Assembly: GCA_003569125.1 (NCBI GenBank)
Contig: BGOG01000007.1
Location: forward strand, 16,629 to 80,628
Source: Acidimicrobiaceae bacterium
GTDB taxonomy: Bacteria; Actinomycetota; Acidimicrobiia; Acidimicrobiales; Ilumatobacteraceae
DNA length: 64,000 nucleotides
Reading direction: 5' to 3'
Made by a program: the position numbers and the translations under genes. Positions 8,904 through 17,680 of this stretch are shown here, one piece after another. The first letter of the stretch is position 1. Each line of letters opens with the position of its first letter. Below the pieces are notes generated by a model. It was not told where the DNA came from. It did no database searches and saw only the letters and a program-made list of their open reading frames with translations.

Positions 8904-9725
8904 GTGACCACGAAAGCAAACAGCGATCTGGTTTCGGCCGACGACATCAAAAAATATCGACGTGACGGCGTCGTGTTGTTGCGCAATTTATTGAGTGCAC
9001 AAACGATCGTCGAACTCGAATATGCGGTCGAGCAAAACATGAAATCGCCGGGACCATGGGCCAACGAATATGCGGCCAACTCGCAACAGGGCAGATTTTT
9101 CGACGACTATGTCAACTGGATGCGCTTTGACGCCTACAAAACGCACGCATTAATTGGCGCGCTTCCGCAAATCGCTCTCGAACTTATGCAAACGACCTCT
9201 GGTCGTTTCTTTCACGAACATGTTTTAGTCAAAGAGGCCGGCAACAACCAGGTCACACCGTGGCACAACGACGACCCGTACTACGGCGTAAATTCGAGCA
9301 ACAACGTCAGTTTGTGGGTGCCTCTTGATCCGATTCCTGAAAAAATCGCGCTACGGGCGATCAAATCGCGACGAGACTTCGACAAAAATTTCATTCCGCG
9401 CAGGTTTGTCGATCAAACCGCATACGTCACAGACGCTCGCGGTTACGAACAGTTTCCCGAGCCGCAACAACTCGACGCGTCAACAGACATCGAAAGTTTT
9501 CCGGCAATGCCAGGTGACATCGTCGCGTTTCACTTTCGAACGCTGCACAGCGCCCCAGCGACATCTAATTATGACGGCCGACGCCGAGTTGTCAGTTTTC
9601 GTTATGTCGACACAGACGCAGTTTGGGCGACACGACCATGGAAGACATCTCCACCGCTTGAAGCACATTCGTTGTGCCCCGGCGATTTATTGGTTGACGA
9701 ACGCTTTCCGTTGATCTCGCGCTAA
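8904..9725 (+). CDS. Phytanoyl-CoA dioxygenase family protein
   Basis: Fe(II)/2-oxoglutarate-dependent oxygenase of the PhyH family, 273 residues, GTG start. The iron-binding HxD is in TPWHNDDPYYG and the distal His in TLHSAPATSN, followed by an Arg-rich strand (GRRRVVSFRY) that would bind 2-oxoglutarate. Bacterial members hydroxylate varied small molecules or lipids. It is probably co-transcribed with the upstream SDR. Its stop overlaps the stop of the convergent LLM gene. Confidence 0.85.
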   Translation: MTTKANSDLVSADDIKKYRRDGVVLLRNLLSAQTIVELEYAVEQNMKSPGPWANEYAANSQQGRFFDDYVNWMRFDAYKTHALIGALPQIALELMQTTSGRFFHEHVLVKEAGNNQVTPWHNDDPYYGVNSSNNVSLWVPLDPIPEKIALRAIKSRRDFDKNFIPRRFVDQTAYVTDARGYEQFPEPQQLDASTDIESFPAMPGDIVAFHFRTLHSAPATSNYDGRRRVVSFRYVDTDAVWATRPWKTSPPLEAHSLCPGDLLVDERFPLISR

Positions 9726-10637
9726 GCGAAATTAGCGAGCACGGTCGCAAGTTCACGCCACTGGTTCATCGGCAACGCAAACTGATCTGCATCCAGAACC
9801 TGAACGGAAACATGCGATGCACCTGCATCAAGGTGCGCTTTGATTCGATCGGCGACTCGTCTCAAGTGTGCCCCAGGCAACGATTGCATCGACCATCGCA
9901 TCACTCGGCATCTTGTCTGGGCCAGCGATTTCTTCTTGCTTCCAACCAAGACGCAATAAATTGTTGGCGTAGTTCGGCAATCGGTTGTATGTCAACATAA
10001 ATTTTCTTGCAGTTTCGCGTGCTGTCTGTGGGTTTGTGTCGAATATGACGGCGACTTCAGGTGCGAGCAATGCGGCTGGTCCGAGAATCTGTCTGGCGAA
10101 ACTCGTGTGTTCGACCGGCACAAAATATGGATGCGCGCCGATGCCCATCTCAGCCGAAAGTTTGAGCATCTTTGGGCCGAGTGCGGCCAAAACTCGCCGC
10201 GGGGCGACAGTCGGTGCCGCACCAAAAAATAATCCGTTATCCATCGCGGTTAAATATTCGACCATCGCCGAATACGGTTTGTCGTAACTAGTCTTGTGAA
10301 CTTTTTCGACGAGGTGCTGGTGGCTCGCGCCGATACCCAGAAGAAAGCGACTGCCAAATGACTCGGTAAGTGTTTGCCAACCAGCGTTCATCGTTGCCGC
10401 ACTTCGCGCATACATCGAAGCGATGCCTGTTGCCATCGTGATTTTTTTTGTCGCTTCGAGCAACACGCCACATGACGCAAACGGTTCACGAGTGACTGCC
10501 TCTGGCACCCAGACGCAGCGAAAACCAAGTTCTTCAAGTTCGATTACTGCTTCTTTTGCTTTGGACATCGGTTGCAGATCAAGTGCAGATGTCCAGATAC
10601 CAACACGGCCTAAACCAAAATCTGAGGTCTTATTCAT
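9722..10637 (-). CDS. LLM-class F420-dependent oxidoreductase, one frameshift
   Basis: Second luciferase-like oxidoreductase in the window, of a shorter subtype (about 304 residues). The N-terminal part from the ATG at 10637 has GRVGIWTSALD, the FRCVWVPEAV strand and FLLGIGASHQHLVE. The C-terminal part, HLRRVADRIKAHLDAGASH, is in another frame. The frames join if one base is removed from the C4 run at 9871-9874 (plus-strand numbering), and the total length is one base over a multiple of three, as expected. The 3' end overlaps the convergent PhyH gene by four bases. Cofactor assignment is by family. Confidence 0.75.
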
Positions 10638-10678
10638 ATCTGCCAACCATAATCGCAAATTTCATTACACATCAGTTT

Positions 10679-11170
10679 GTGAAACATCATGTCTTGAAAA
10701 TATCTCTGATTCTGGCGATCATCTCGTCTTTGAGTTCATCGTGCACCAGCCCAGAACAATTGCCTAGCGATGTCGCAACTGTGGTCAGAGTAATAGACGG
10801 AGACACCGTTGTCTTGCGGTTGCAGGGCGCAATCGAGACCGTGCGATTGATCGGCGTAGATACACCAGAAACAGTTCATCCGACAAAACCTATCGAGTGT
10901 TTCGGGCCTGAAGCTTCGGCATTTACACATTCGGTGCTGAAACCTAAAACCCAAGTTCGTGTGCAACGCGATGTTGAAGCACGCGACCGTTATCAGCGTT
11001 TGCTCGTATATATCTATCTGACAGATGGCACATTCATCAATCAAGAGTTGCTACGACTCGGTTTCGCCCGCACATTGAACATCGCCCCGAATACGGCATT
11101 CGCCACCATATTTGCTTCAATTGAAACTGCGGCCAGAGAAAATCAAATCGGTTTATGGCTGAAATGTTGA
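10679..11170 (+). CDS. Secreted thermonuclease-like (SNase) protein
   Basis: Staphylococcal-nuclease-fold protein of about 163 residues from the GTG at 10679. The frame is open further upstream, but only this start gives a clean signal sequence: a basic MKHHVLK, a hydrophobic ISLILAIISSL and a Cys in SSSC that could be lipidated (a weak lipobox). The OB-fold blocks VVRVIDGDTVVL and VRLIGVDTPET and the later INQELLRLGFAR are typical. The last codons and stop fall inside an 8-base tandem repeat. Probable extracytoplasmic Ca-dependent nuclease; activity is inferred. Confidence 0.8.
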   Translation: MKHHVLKISLILAIISSLSSSCTSPEQLPSDVATVVRVIDGDTVVLRLQGAIETVRLIGVDTPETVHPTKPIECFGPEASAFTHSVLKPKTQVRVQRDVEARDRYQRLLVYIYLTDGTFINQELLRLGFARTLNIAPNTAFATIFASIETAARENQIGLWLKC

Positions 11171-11192
11171 AATATTGAAATGTTGAATTGTT
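11161..11192. repeat. Four tandem copies of an 8-base unit
   Basis: Units GAAATGTT, GAAATATT, GAAATGTT and GAATTGTT follow one another without gap. The array begins inside the last codons of the SNase gene and supplies its TGA stop, so copy-number change would alter the C-terminus only slightly. Confidence 0.8.
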
Positions 11193-11259
11193 CAATCGTC
11201 TAAATGTTGGTCATAACTGACTAGCGGTAGCGTGAAACCGTGACGGCTACGAAAAAAGT

Positions 11260-12083
11260 TTGGTCGAACAGCTCGGTCACTCGCCGCATGCTCGCCTGGT
11301 CATTTAAGTTGCGATGATCTCGGTGCATTTCATGCGGCAAATGTTGGCGTCTACGACGCACTCAATAAGGGTGTGGCGACTTGTGCTTCGCTGATGGTGC
11401 CGGCGCCGTGGGCGCGCCACGCGATTAATTGTTACAACGGCGAAGACATCGGTGTGCACCTCACATTGAATGCCGAACATGCGAATTATCGATGGGGTTC
11501 AATCACCAATTCTCCGTCATTGTCTTCGGGCGAAGGAGGGTTTCCACGCACGATAGACGACCTCTGGGAGCACGCCGACCCCGCAGAGGTTTTGCGAGAG
11601 TGTCGCGCACAAATTGAACGCGCAATCGCCTGGGGTCTCGACCCAACCCACCTTGCCCCGCACTTGACCGCGATTACATTGCGCCCAGAATTTTTTGATA
11701 TTTATCTTGAATTGGCTGTCGAATTTCGTTTGCCACTCAGGTTGCCAAGTTCGATCAATGAAGAACAAGCGGGCTTTCCGTTTAGAAAACTTGCGCTTGA
11801 AGAAGGCGTAGTGTTTCCGGATTTTTTTGACCACGACTGGCGCTATGGAAGTCGCCAAAGAGTTCTTCAATCTCTGGACACACTGCAAGCGGGCGTGACC
11901 GAGATTCATATTCAACCGTGCATCGATACACCAGAAGTTCGGGCACTCGGCGAAATCGCACAAAGTTGGATAGACGATTACGAACTTGCAGTCAACGATC
12001 AAGAAATTCGCGATGCGATCGACGCAAGTGGCGCAACGATGATCGGTTTTCGCGAGTTGCGTTCGCTGATGCGAACTAGCTAG
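11260..12083 (+). CDS. YdjC/ChbG-family carbohydrate deacetylase, one frameshift
   Basis: Metal-dependent deacetylase family acting on N-acetylated sugars. The N-terminal piece VEQLGHSPHARLVI is in one frame and the rest, starting LSCDDLGAFHAANVG, in the next. They join if one T is added to the TTT at 11303-11305, and the total length is one base short of a multiple of three. The Asp pair (CDD), HLTLNAEH and HLAPHLTAI match the family's metal-site blocks. Start taken as TTG 11260; a GTG at 11240 would fit if a second A were missing from the A6 at 11252-11257. It ends in a CTAGCTAG sequence. Substrate unknown. Confidence 0.75.
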
Positions 12084-12100
12084 CTATTTAGCACTCTGTT

Positions 12101-13035
12101 TTATGCCGGCGAAAAGATCGCTTTCAAGATGTTGTGCGTCTGGCGAATAATTATTAAGCAAGACTTCGCCAAAATCCAATCTTCAAATGGATACACCTCG
12201 GCGAGTTCTTCGTCACTCAGGCCAAACCAGAACGGTTCTTTGTCATCTACTTGTGTGGCGTGTGCCCTCAACGAACCCGAACGCGCCCAAAGATAATTTT
12301 CTATTCGAATTTTTGTCGTTATTCGATCGTCCATGTTTGGGCGACTAAACCACTCTTTGTCGTACGGCGAAGAGCCGCGCAACCTCAACAACGCCTCGTG
12401 TACGGCCGTCAAGCGCGAGCGCGACCAAACCGAGTAATACATTTTCAACGGTTGCCATACTGCCCCGGCATCTGGATACCAACTCGGGTCACCGGCCCGA
12501 TCAAATGCCCGAACACTAATTTCGTGAACCTTGACATGATCGGGATGCGGATATCCACGATGGTCGTCGTTATAAGTGACTATTACATGGGGCTTTTCGG
12601 CGCGAATCAGTTTGACAAGTCGACCAGTGGCTTCATCCATATCTGCCATATGAAAACATGCTGGGTTCAAATTTTTTGGACTCTTGTCCATTCCTGAATC
12701 GCGATAGCCGAGCATGTGCAATTTATCGAATCCGATTATCTCGACACTGTTCGCCAGTTCAACTGGACGCACCGACTCCATTAATTTCTGCTGAGCAACT
12801 TCATCGAGCCCGTGAAACGGCATACCTGGTTCTTTGAGTGCAGGATTATTCAGATCGCCTTCTTCTCCACCCGTGCAACACACCAACACGGTTCGTACTC
12901 CGGTTCTCCATACATCGCGAAAGTTGGTGCGCCCTTTGACGCTTCGTCATCAGGGTGAGCGTGAACCGTCAATGCACACAATTGGTTGCCATCTAAATCG
13001 TGACGAGGTGCCACCTGCGAACTTGATTTTCTCAT
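12101..13035 (-). CDS. mca: Mycothiol S-conjugate amidase (LmbE/MshB family), one frameshift
   Basis: Zinc hydrolase that cleaves mycothiol-drug conjugates to a mercapturic acid and GlcN-Ins. The N-terminal metal motif VHAHPDDE comes first, then the CCTGGEEGD strand, then YPHPDHVKVHE with the third zinc ligand. The C-terminal RAHATQVD and EVYPFEDWILA blocks are those of Mca rather than MshB. The frame changes at GG 12902-12903: one extra base there gives a continuous protein of about 311 residues. Presence of this gene implies that the organism makes mycothiol, an actinobacterial trait. Confidence 0.8.
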
Positions 13036-13088
13036 CTCAAGCAGGATAGTGATCTGTTAGTTACATGGCGATACCGTAAACTACAAAC

Positions 13089-13748
13089 ATGATCTCAAAA
13101 ATCTTGAACCGACTTGAGATCAAGAGCGGCAAGATTTTGTTGCTCTGCATCGCCACCTTTGCGATCTCATCTTGTTCGACTGATGGCCGTGAACTTCGAG
13201 CGCCAGGCGTTGGGCAAGGTGAATCAATAGCAATCGTTGAGACCACTGCCGAGACGACTCCTGCGGCGCAAGACACGAGTTTGCAGGCGATATTCACCGT
13301 GACTGGCACTTGGCTAGACGGCGGTGCGATCGACACGCGACACACGTGTAGCGGAGCGAACATTTCTCCTTCACTGCAAATTTTCAATGCTCCAGTTGAC
13401 GCCGCGAGTTTGGCGATCACCTTGATCGACCTGGCCGCGCCAGAAAAACCACTCTGGCTATTGGCAAACATAAGTCCGAGTGAAACTTCAATCCAAGAAG
13501 GCGGTCTACCTGCTGGCGCAATTATTGGTGCAACGGCAAATGGCACAAAAATCAACTCTGGCTACAGTGGCCCGTGCGGCACCGGCAACGAGATGCATGA
13601 ATATTTGCTCGTTGTATACGCCCTTGACCAAATGCTTGAATTTGATCCAGACCCGAAGTCGCTGAGCGACTCGCGATTGTTATATGAGGCGATTCAATCC
13701 AGCGCCTTCGATTCTGCCGAGACCCGGTTTTTCGCCCAAACCCCGTAG
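13089..13748 (+). CDS. PEBP-like (YbhB/YbcL) lipoprotein
   Basis: A 219-residue protein of the phosphatidylethanolamine-binding fold. It starts with a basic stretch, a hydrophobic segment and a lipobox ending AISSC, so it should be a membrane-anchored lipoprotein. After a linker rich in Thr and Glu comes the PEBP domain, with TCSGANISPSLQ, SLAITLIDLAAP and the ligand-pocket strand NSGYSGPCGTGNEMHEY. Bacterial members are of uncertain role and bind small anionic ligands. It precedes a signalling protein on the same strand but with no shared theme. Confidence 0.8.
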   Translation: MISKILNRLEIKSGKILLLCIATFAISSCSTDGRELRAPGVGQGESIAIVETTAETTPAAQDTSLQAIFTVTGTWLDGGAIDTRHTCSGANISPSLQIFNAPVDAASLAITLIDLAAPEKPLWLLANISPSETSIQEGGLPAGAIIGATANGTKINSGYSGPCGTGNEMHEYLLVVYALDQMLEFDPDPKSLSDSRLLYEAIQSSAFDSAETRFFAQTP

Positions 13749-13809
13749 CCCGCTTGTCGCGTGTAATGATTGAGGCATAGACCAAAACATCTCATCCCTG
13801 CTGACGGCT

Positions 13810-15837
13810 TTGCCGATCTCGCTTTTCGAGACCGACACGGATGGACGGCTGGTTGCGGCTAACGATGCATTCAGAGCGCTCGCACTGGCTGCAGCACCGC
13901 TTGTGGTCGGCACAGCACCGTGGGTGAACGCACAACCACAAGAAAGAACCGCTGCTGAACGCGCTTGGCAACTTGCCAAAGAAACTCAGACACCATTTAA
14001 TTTTGAGTTTCGTCTGTGGCAACCAAATGGTGACCCAATGTGGATTTTGATTTCGACTCAGGCGCAAAAAAATAACGCAGGTGCCGTGATTAGTTATATC
14101 GGCACGGCTCACGACGTGACGCAAGCAGTCGCCCGACGAATGTTGAGTGAACAACTGATTGGATTACTCGATGCATCGCACGATGCCGTTTTGGTGTTCG
14201 ATCGCAACGGTGCACTGATGTTTGCAAATGACTATGCACAGCAACTTGTTGGGATAAACGAGACGCCCGCAAACAGTGACGCGGCGATCCAAACTTTTAT
14301 TCAAGCGATTCGCGATCAGTTGCCGCGCGAAATTACGACTGGCACGACATCAAATCGCTGGCAAGGTGAGGTCGGATTTCGCAGTGCAGACGGAATCATG
14401 CGCACGCTGGATGTTGTACTTCAAATCGTGCGCGACTCGCAGGGAGCGATCGAACATTATTCGTCGATTGCTCGCGATATCACCGAATCAAAACAAACGC
14501 AAGATGAACTGCAGCGTCAAGCCACACACGACGCACTGACTGGTCTGCCGAATCGGGTTTTGTTTCTACGCAAACTTGCCGAGGCTCTTGATCGTTCACG
14601 AACTCTAAAACGAGGTGTGACTGTTTTATTTGTTGACCTAGACAAACTTAAAGATGTCAATGACACGATCGGTCACTCGGTTGGCGACCAGTTGATCGTC
14701 AATATGTCAAAACGACTCGTCAGCGCGACTCGACCATCAGATGTGGTCGCACGAATTGGTGGCGACGAATTTGTGATTCTCTGCGACGGTCTCGGCGACG
14801 AACAAGTCGCGATGGATGTGGCAAATCGAATGAGAACAGCGGTGACTGGCGAACAAATTCTGCAGGGGTTCGAAATTACGACCAGCGCAAGTATCGGAAT
14901 CGCCATGGCCAATGCTTCGTTGCTCGAAGAAATGTCGAGTGCCGATGCGGCTGTCACTTTGTTGCATCACGCCGACAGCGCAATGTATCTCGCCAAACAA
15001 CGCGGTCGCGGTCGGTGCGAAATGTATAACGAAGAAATGAGCGCCAACGCCCGAGAGCGAAGTTCTCTAAGTGCACAACTTGAGCGGGCATTGGCAACGA
15101 ACCAACTTTTTTTGGTTTACCAGCCGATCGTCTCAACGCACACTGGCCGCATTGCCGGGGCAGAGGCTCTTTTGCGCTGGCAGCACCCAGACCGCGGAGT
15201 GCTGACCCCGCCAGTCTTTCTTTCGCTGGCTGAAGAGTCGGGATTGATCGGCCCAATCGGTGATTGGGTTGGGCGTCAAGCTTGCGCCGATATGCGTCAA
15301 TGGCTGGATGCAAAGTCGATCGACAATTCTTTCGTGATGCACATCAATGTCTCGGCGAGACAACTTCGTGATGCAACTTTTGTCGAGCGGACAATGGCCT
15401 CGTTGCGCGATGCAAAACTCGAGCCGCATCAAGTTGACCTCGAAGTCACGGAAGCAACTCTGCTTGACGACAAAGGTGGCGTAATGCGAACGCTTAACGC
15501 GTTGAGACGGCTCGGCATAAAACTGGCGATTGACGACTTTGGAACCGGGTTCTCGTCACTCGTGAACTTGCGCAACTTTCCTGCAGATTACCTGAAGCTC
15601 GACGGCACATTCATTCGTGATATCGGTTCGCAAGGCAACGATGACCCGATCGTACGTTCAGTAATTCAACTCGCCCACTCTTTGAACATGTCAGTTGTTG
15701 CAGAATGGGTAACCACCGAGGATCAGTCTCAGCGCTTGAAACTTTTGGGCTGCGACTTTGTTCAAGGCAACAAAATTGGTGTGCCGGTTACGAGCGCCGA
15801 ATTCTCGCCACTTGCCGCAAAAGCAAGAGCGATTTAA
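13810..15837 (+). CDS. PAS-PAS-GGDEF-EAL cyclic-di-GMP signalling protein
   Basis: A 675-residue cytosolic regulator without membrane segments. Two PAS domains (about 1-120 and 120-235) are followed by a GGDEF domain with an intact RIGGDEF signature (near 315) and an EAL domain starting EALLRWQHP (near 451). EAL residues INVSARQL, EVTE, DDFGTGFSS and YLKLD are present, but the usual AEGVET block reads AEWVTT, so phosphodiesterase activity may be altered. The TTG at 13810 is a poor start: the frame is open to 13771 and the preceding residues continue the first PAS helix, with only CTG codons available. Probably both makes and senses c-di-GMP. Confidence 0.88.
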   Translation: MPISLFETDTDGRLVAANDAFRALALAAAPLVVGTAPWVNAQPQERTAAERAWQLAKETQTPFNFEFRLWQPNGDPMWILISTQAQKNNAGAVISYIGTAHDVTQAVARRMLSEQLIGLLDASHDAVLVFDRNGALMFANDYAQQLVGINETPANSDAAIQTFIQAIRDQLPREITTGTTSNRWQGEVGFRSADGIMRTLDVVLQIVRDSQGAIEHYSSIARDITESKQTQDELQRQATHDALTGLPNRVLFLRKLAEALDRSRTLKRGVTVLFVDLDKLKDVNDTIGHSVGDQLIVNMSKRLVSATRPSDVVARIGGDEFVILCDGLGDEQVAMDVANRMRTAVTGEQILQGFEITTSASIGIAMANASLLEEMSSADAAVTLLHHADSAMYLAKQRGRGRCEMYNEEMSANARERSSLSAQLERALATNQLFLVYQPIVSTHTGRIAGAEALLRWQHPDRGVLTPPVFLSLAEESGLIGPIGDWVGRQACADMRQWLDAKSIDNSFVMHINVSARQLRDATFVERTMASLRDAKLEPHQVDLEVTEATLLDDKGGVMRTLNALRRLGIKLAIDDFGTGFSSLVNLRNFPADYLKLDGTFIRDIGSQGNDDPIVRSVIQLAHSLNMSVVAEWVTTEDQSQRLKLLGCDFVQGNKIGVPVTSAEFSPLAAKARAI

Positions 15838-15852
15838 GTTGCTAGCGCTGAA

Positions 15853-15878
15853 CTGCTAATTCTCGCTGCTAATTCTCG
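15853..15878. repeat. Tandem 13-base duplication
   Basis: CTGCTAATTCTCG occurs twice in direct succession between the convergent ends of the GGDEF-EAL gene and the LCP gene, overlapping the last codons of the latter. It may be a replication-slippage product. Confidence 0.75.
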
Positions 15879-16879
15879 TCGAGTAATTCGGGTGCTGGGC
15901 CTGTGCCGCCAAAAAATGCGAGCACAGGAGCCGCATCTTTTGCCACGCGCAATACAGAATCTTCACCAACTTGGTCACCATAAACCGCGAGTGAATATCT
16001 GCTGATCGCACCTTGGGCCGCTGGCTTAACTTTTTTTGCGAATTCTGTCAAGACAAGATTTTGATCGGTGATGATTGAATTAGTTGCGCCGACAAACGCG
16101 CTCGAAGCCACAAACGGATTAGATATCACTCGAGTAAGCGCCGAATTCAACATCGAAGCAATGAACTGGCGTTGCCGCTTGCTGCGACCGATGTCAGACG
16201 AACCGTCAATCTGCCACTTATTTTTTACTTTCGTTTCAAAAAATCGACTACGCGCAAACGCCAAAGCACGCACACCATTTAGATTGTGGCAACCACCGGG
16301 CATAAAGAAACCCGTGTGTTTATCGCGCGACGCAAACTGCGTACAAATTTGCACACCGCCGATTGAGTCGACGAGACCCTTGAATCCTTGAAAATCTATT
16401 TCCAAGTAGTGATGAATCGGAATACCGAACTCGTTCTGAATTGTGCGCACAAGCACGTCGGTGCCTAACTGGTAGGCAGTGTTGATTCGGCCAGCCTTTT
16501 GGCCATCACCTAATTTGACCCACAAGTCGCGCGGAAACGAGATTAAGGCCCCAGAACCGGTGGCAATGTCATAGTGAAAAACCATCAAGGTGTCACTTCG
16601 GCGCCCCGAAACTTCATCGTTGCTGCCGATTGTCGCGAAATCAGAATCATTGGGGTCTACGCCCTCTCGCGAGTCTGAACCAACAAGTAAGTAATTCTCA
16701 AACCCAGAACTTGGCGCAGACAACGCCGAAGTCGCAGCCAGATCTCGCCTGACAGTGGCTAACTGAGATTTAGTTGCGACGACGATTTGCAGTGCCCCGA
16801 GACAACTAAACGCCAAAAACAACGTGAATGCCAGTCGCGTTTTGTAACTGCGACCATTTTTAGTTTTCGATCGCGACAT
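15869..16879 (-). CDS. LytR-CpsA-Psr (LCP) family protein
   Basis: Membrane-anchored phosphotransferase that attaches secondary polymers (arabinogalactan in mycobacteria) to peptidoglycan; 336 residues. A basic N-terminus and one transmembrane helix (LAFTLFLAFSCLGALQIVV) leave the domain outside. LCP landmarks are VGSDSREG, RRSDTLMV, ISFPRDLWV, GRINTAYQLG and an Arg pair in FARSRF. The glf/glfT2 galactan genes at 31-34 kb suggest that the polymer could be a galactan. It lies 12 bases downstream of birA on the same strand. Confidence 0.88.
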   Translation of the reverse strand: MSRSKTKNGRSYKTRLAFTLFLAFSCLGALQIVVATKSQLATVRRDLAATSALSAPSSGFENYLLVGSDSREGVDPNDSDFATIGSNDEVSGRRSDTLMVFHYDIATGSGALISFPRDLWVKLGDGQKAGRINTAYQLGTDVLVRTIQNEFGIPIHHYLEIDFQGFKGLVDSIGGVQICTQFASRDKHTGFFMPGGCHNLNGVRALAFARSRFFETKVKNKWQIDGSSDIGRSKRQRQFIASMLNSALTRVISNPFVASSAFVGATNSIITDQNLVLTEFAKKVKPAAQGAISRYSLAVYGDQVGEDSVLRVAKDAAPVLAFFGGTGPAPELLDEN

Positions 16880-16891
16880 GCGATTACAAAG

Positions 16892-17662
16892 TTAGTCGTG
16901 ATCGGCGTTGCGAAGGTGCACTACATCACCGGTATCAATAATATGTCGCGCTGATTTATTGCTGGTTTCTATAACTATCAATCGACCATCGACGTCTACA
17001 TCTTGGGCTTGACCGATAATCACAGCGCCGCTTGTTAACTCGACCCTGACTTTTTTGCCAAGTGTGGCGAGTTTTTCGATGTATTGCTGATGCAGTTCAT
17101 CCTCACTTAATTTTTCAATTCGGGTTATCTCGCGCAACATCTGTTCGAGCAAGTTCACAGGTGTCGATATTTTCTCGCCGAAAAATTCACCGAGTGCGAC
17201 GGCCTCAGGTGGCGACCATCCCACATTGATGCCGATACCAACGACTACGAATTGTTTTTGTTGGTCACCGACGCTCAACATGCCACCGAGTTTGCGATCG
17301 TCAATTAGTAGATCATTTGGCCACTTCAACTTTAATAATGGCGCAGATTTCATCGATGCGCGATCGCTTGCGATAAGTTCTTGGCAAGCATTAGTCGCAG
17401 CAAGCGCAACAATTCGAGGCCACGCCGTAAGCGAATTTGCTTCACTGCGAAATAAAAGCGACACCAGAAGATTCGTACCTGGCTTTGCTTGCCAAGTTCG
17501 ATCCAGTCGACCGCGACCAGCAGTCTGATTATCCGCCATTAAAACACTGTGACTCGGAGCGCCAGCCATGGCGTCGGCGAATAAATCTGTGTTTGTGCTC
17601 CCAGTTTCTCGTACCCGGCGTACAAACCAATTTTCTGGCCAGTTGTTATCGGTGCTCGTCAT
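16892..17662 (-). CDS. birA: Biotin-[acetyl-CoA carboxylase] ligase
   Basis: Attaches biotin to the BCCP lysine of carboxylases. A 256-residue monofunctional ligase with no N-terminal DNA-binding domain, so not a repressor. The biotinyl-AMP loop GRGRLDRTW, KWPNDLLIDDRKLGG and VGIGINVGW are intact, and the short C-terminal SH3-like domain (LTSGAVIIGQAQ) is present. It is divergent from, and 18 bases from, a gene that encodes its likely substrate, a biotin-carrying carboxylase subunit. Confidence 0.9.
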   Translation of the reverse strand: MTSTDNNWPENWFVRRVRETGSTNTDLFADAMAGAPSHSVLMADNQTAGRGRLDRTWQAKPGTNLLVSLLFRSEANSLTAWPRIVALAATNACQELIASDRASMKSAPLLKLKWPNDLLIDDRKLGGMLSVGDQQKQFVVVGIGINVGWSPPEAVALGEFFGEKISTPVNLLEQMLREITRIEKLSEDELHQQYIEKLATLGKKVRVELTSGAVIIGQAQDVDVDGRLIVIETSNKSARHIIDTGDVVHLRNADHD

Positions 17663-17680
17663 CAGCGAGAATAGTAACCC

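Noticed and set aside
8597..9079. 160-residue minus-strand open frame
   Set aside because: Lies opposite the SDR and PhyH genes and has no family features.
11517..12002. 161-residue minus-strand open frame
   Set aside because: Antisense to the YdjC gene, with unusual composition.
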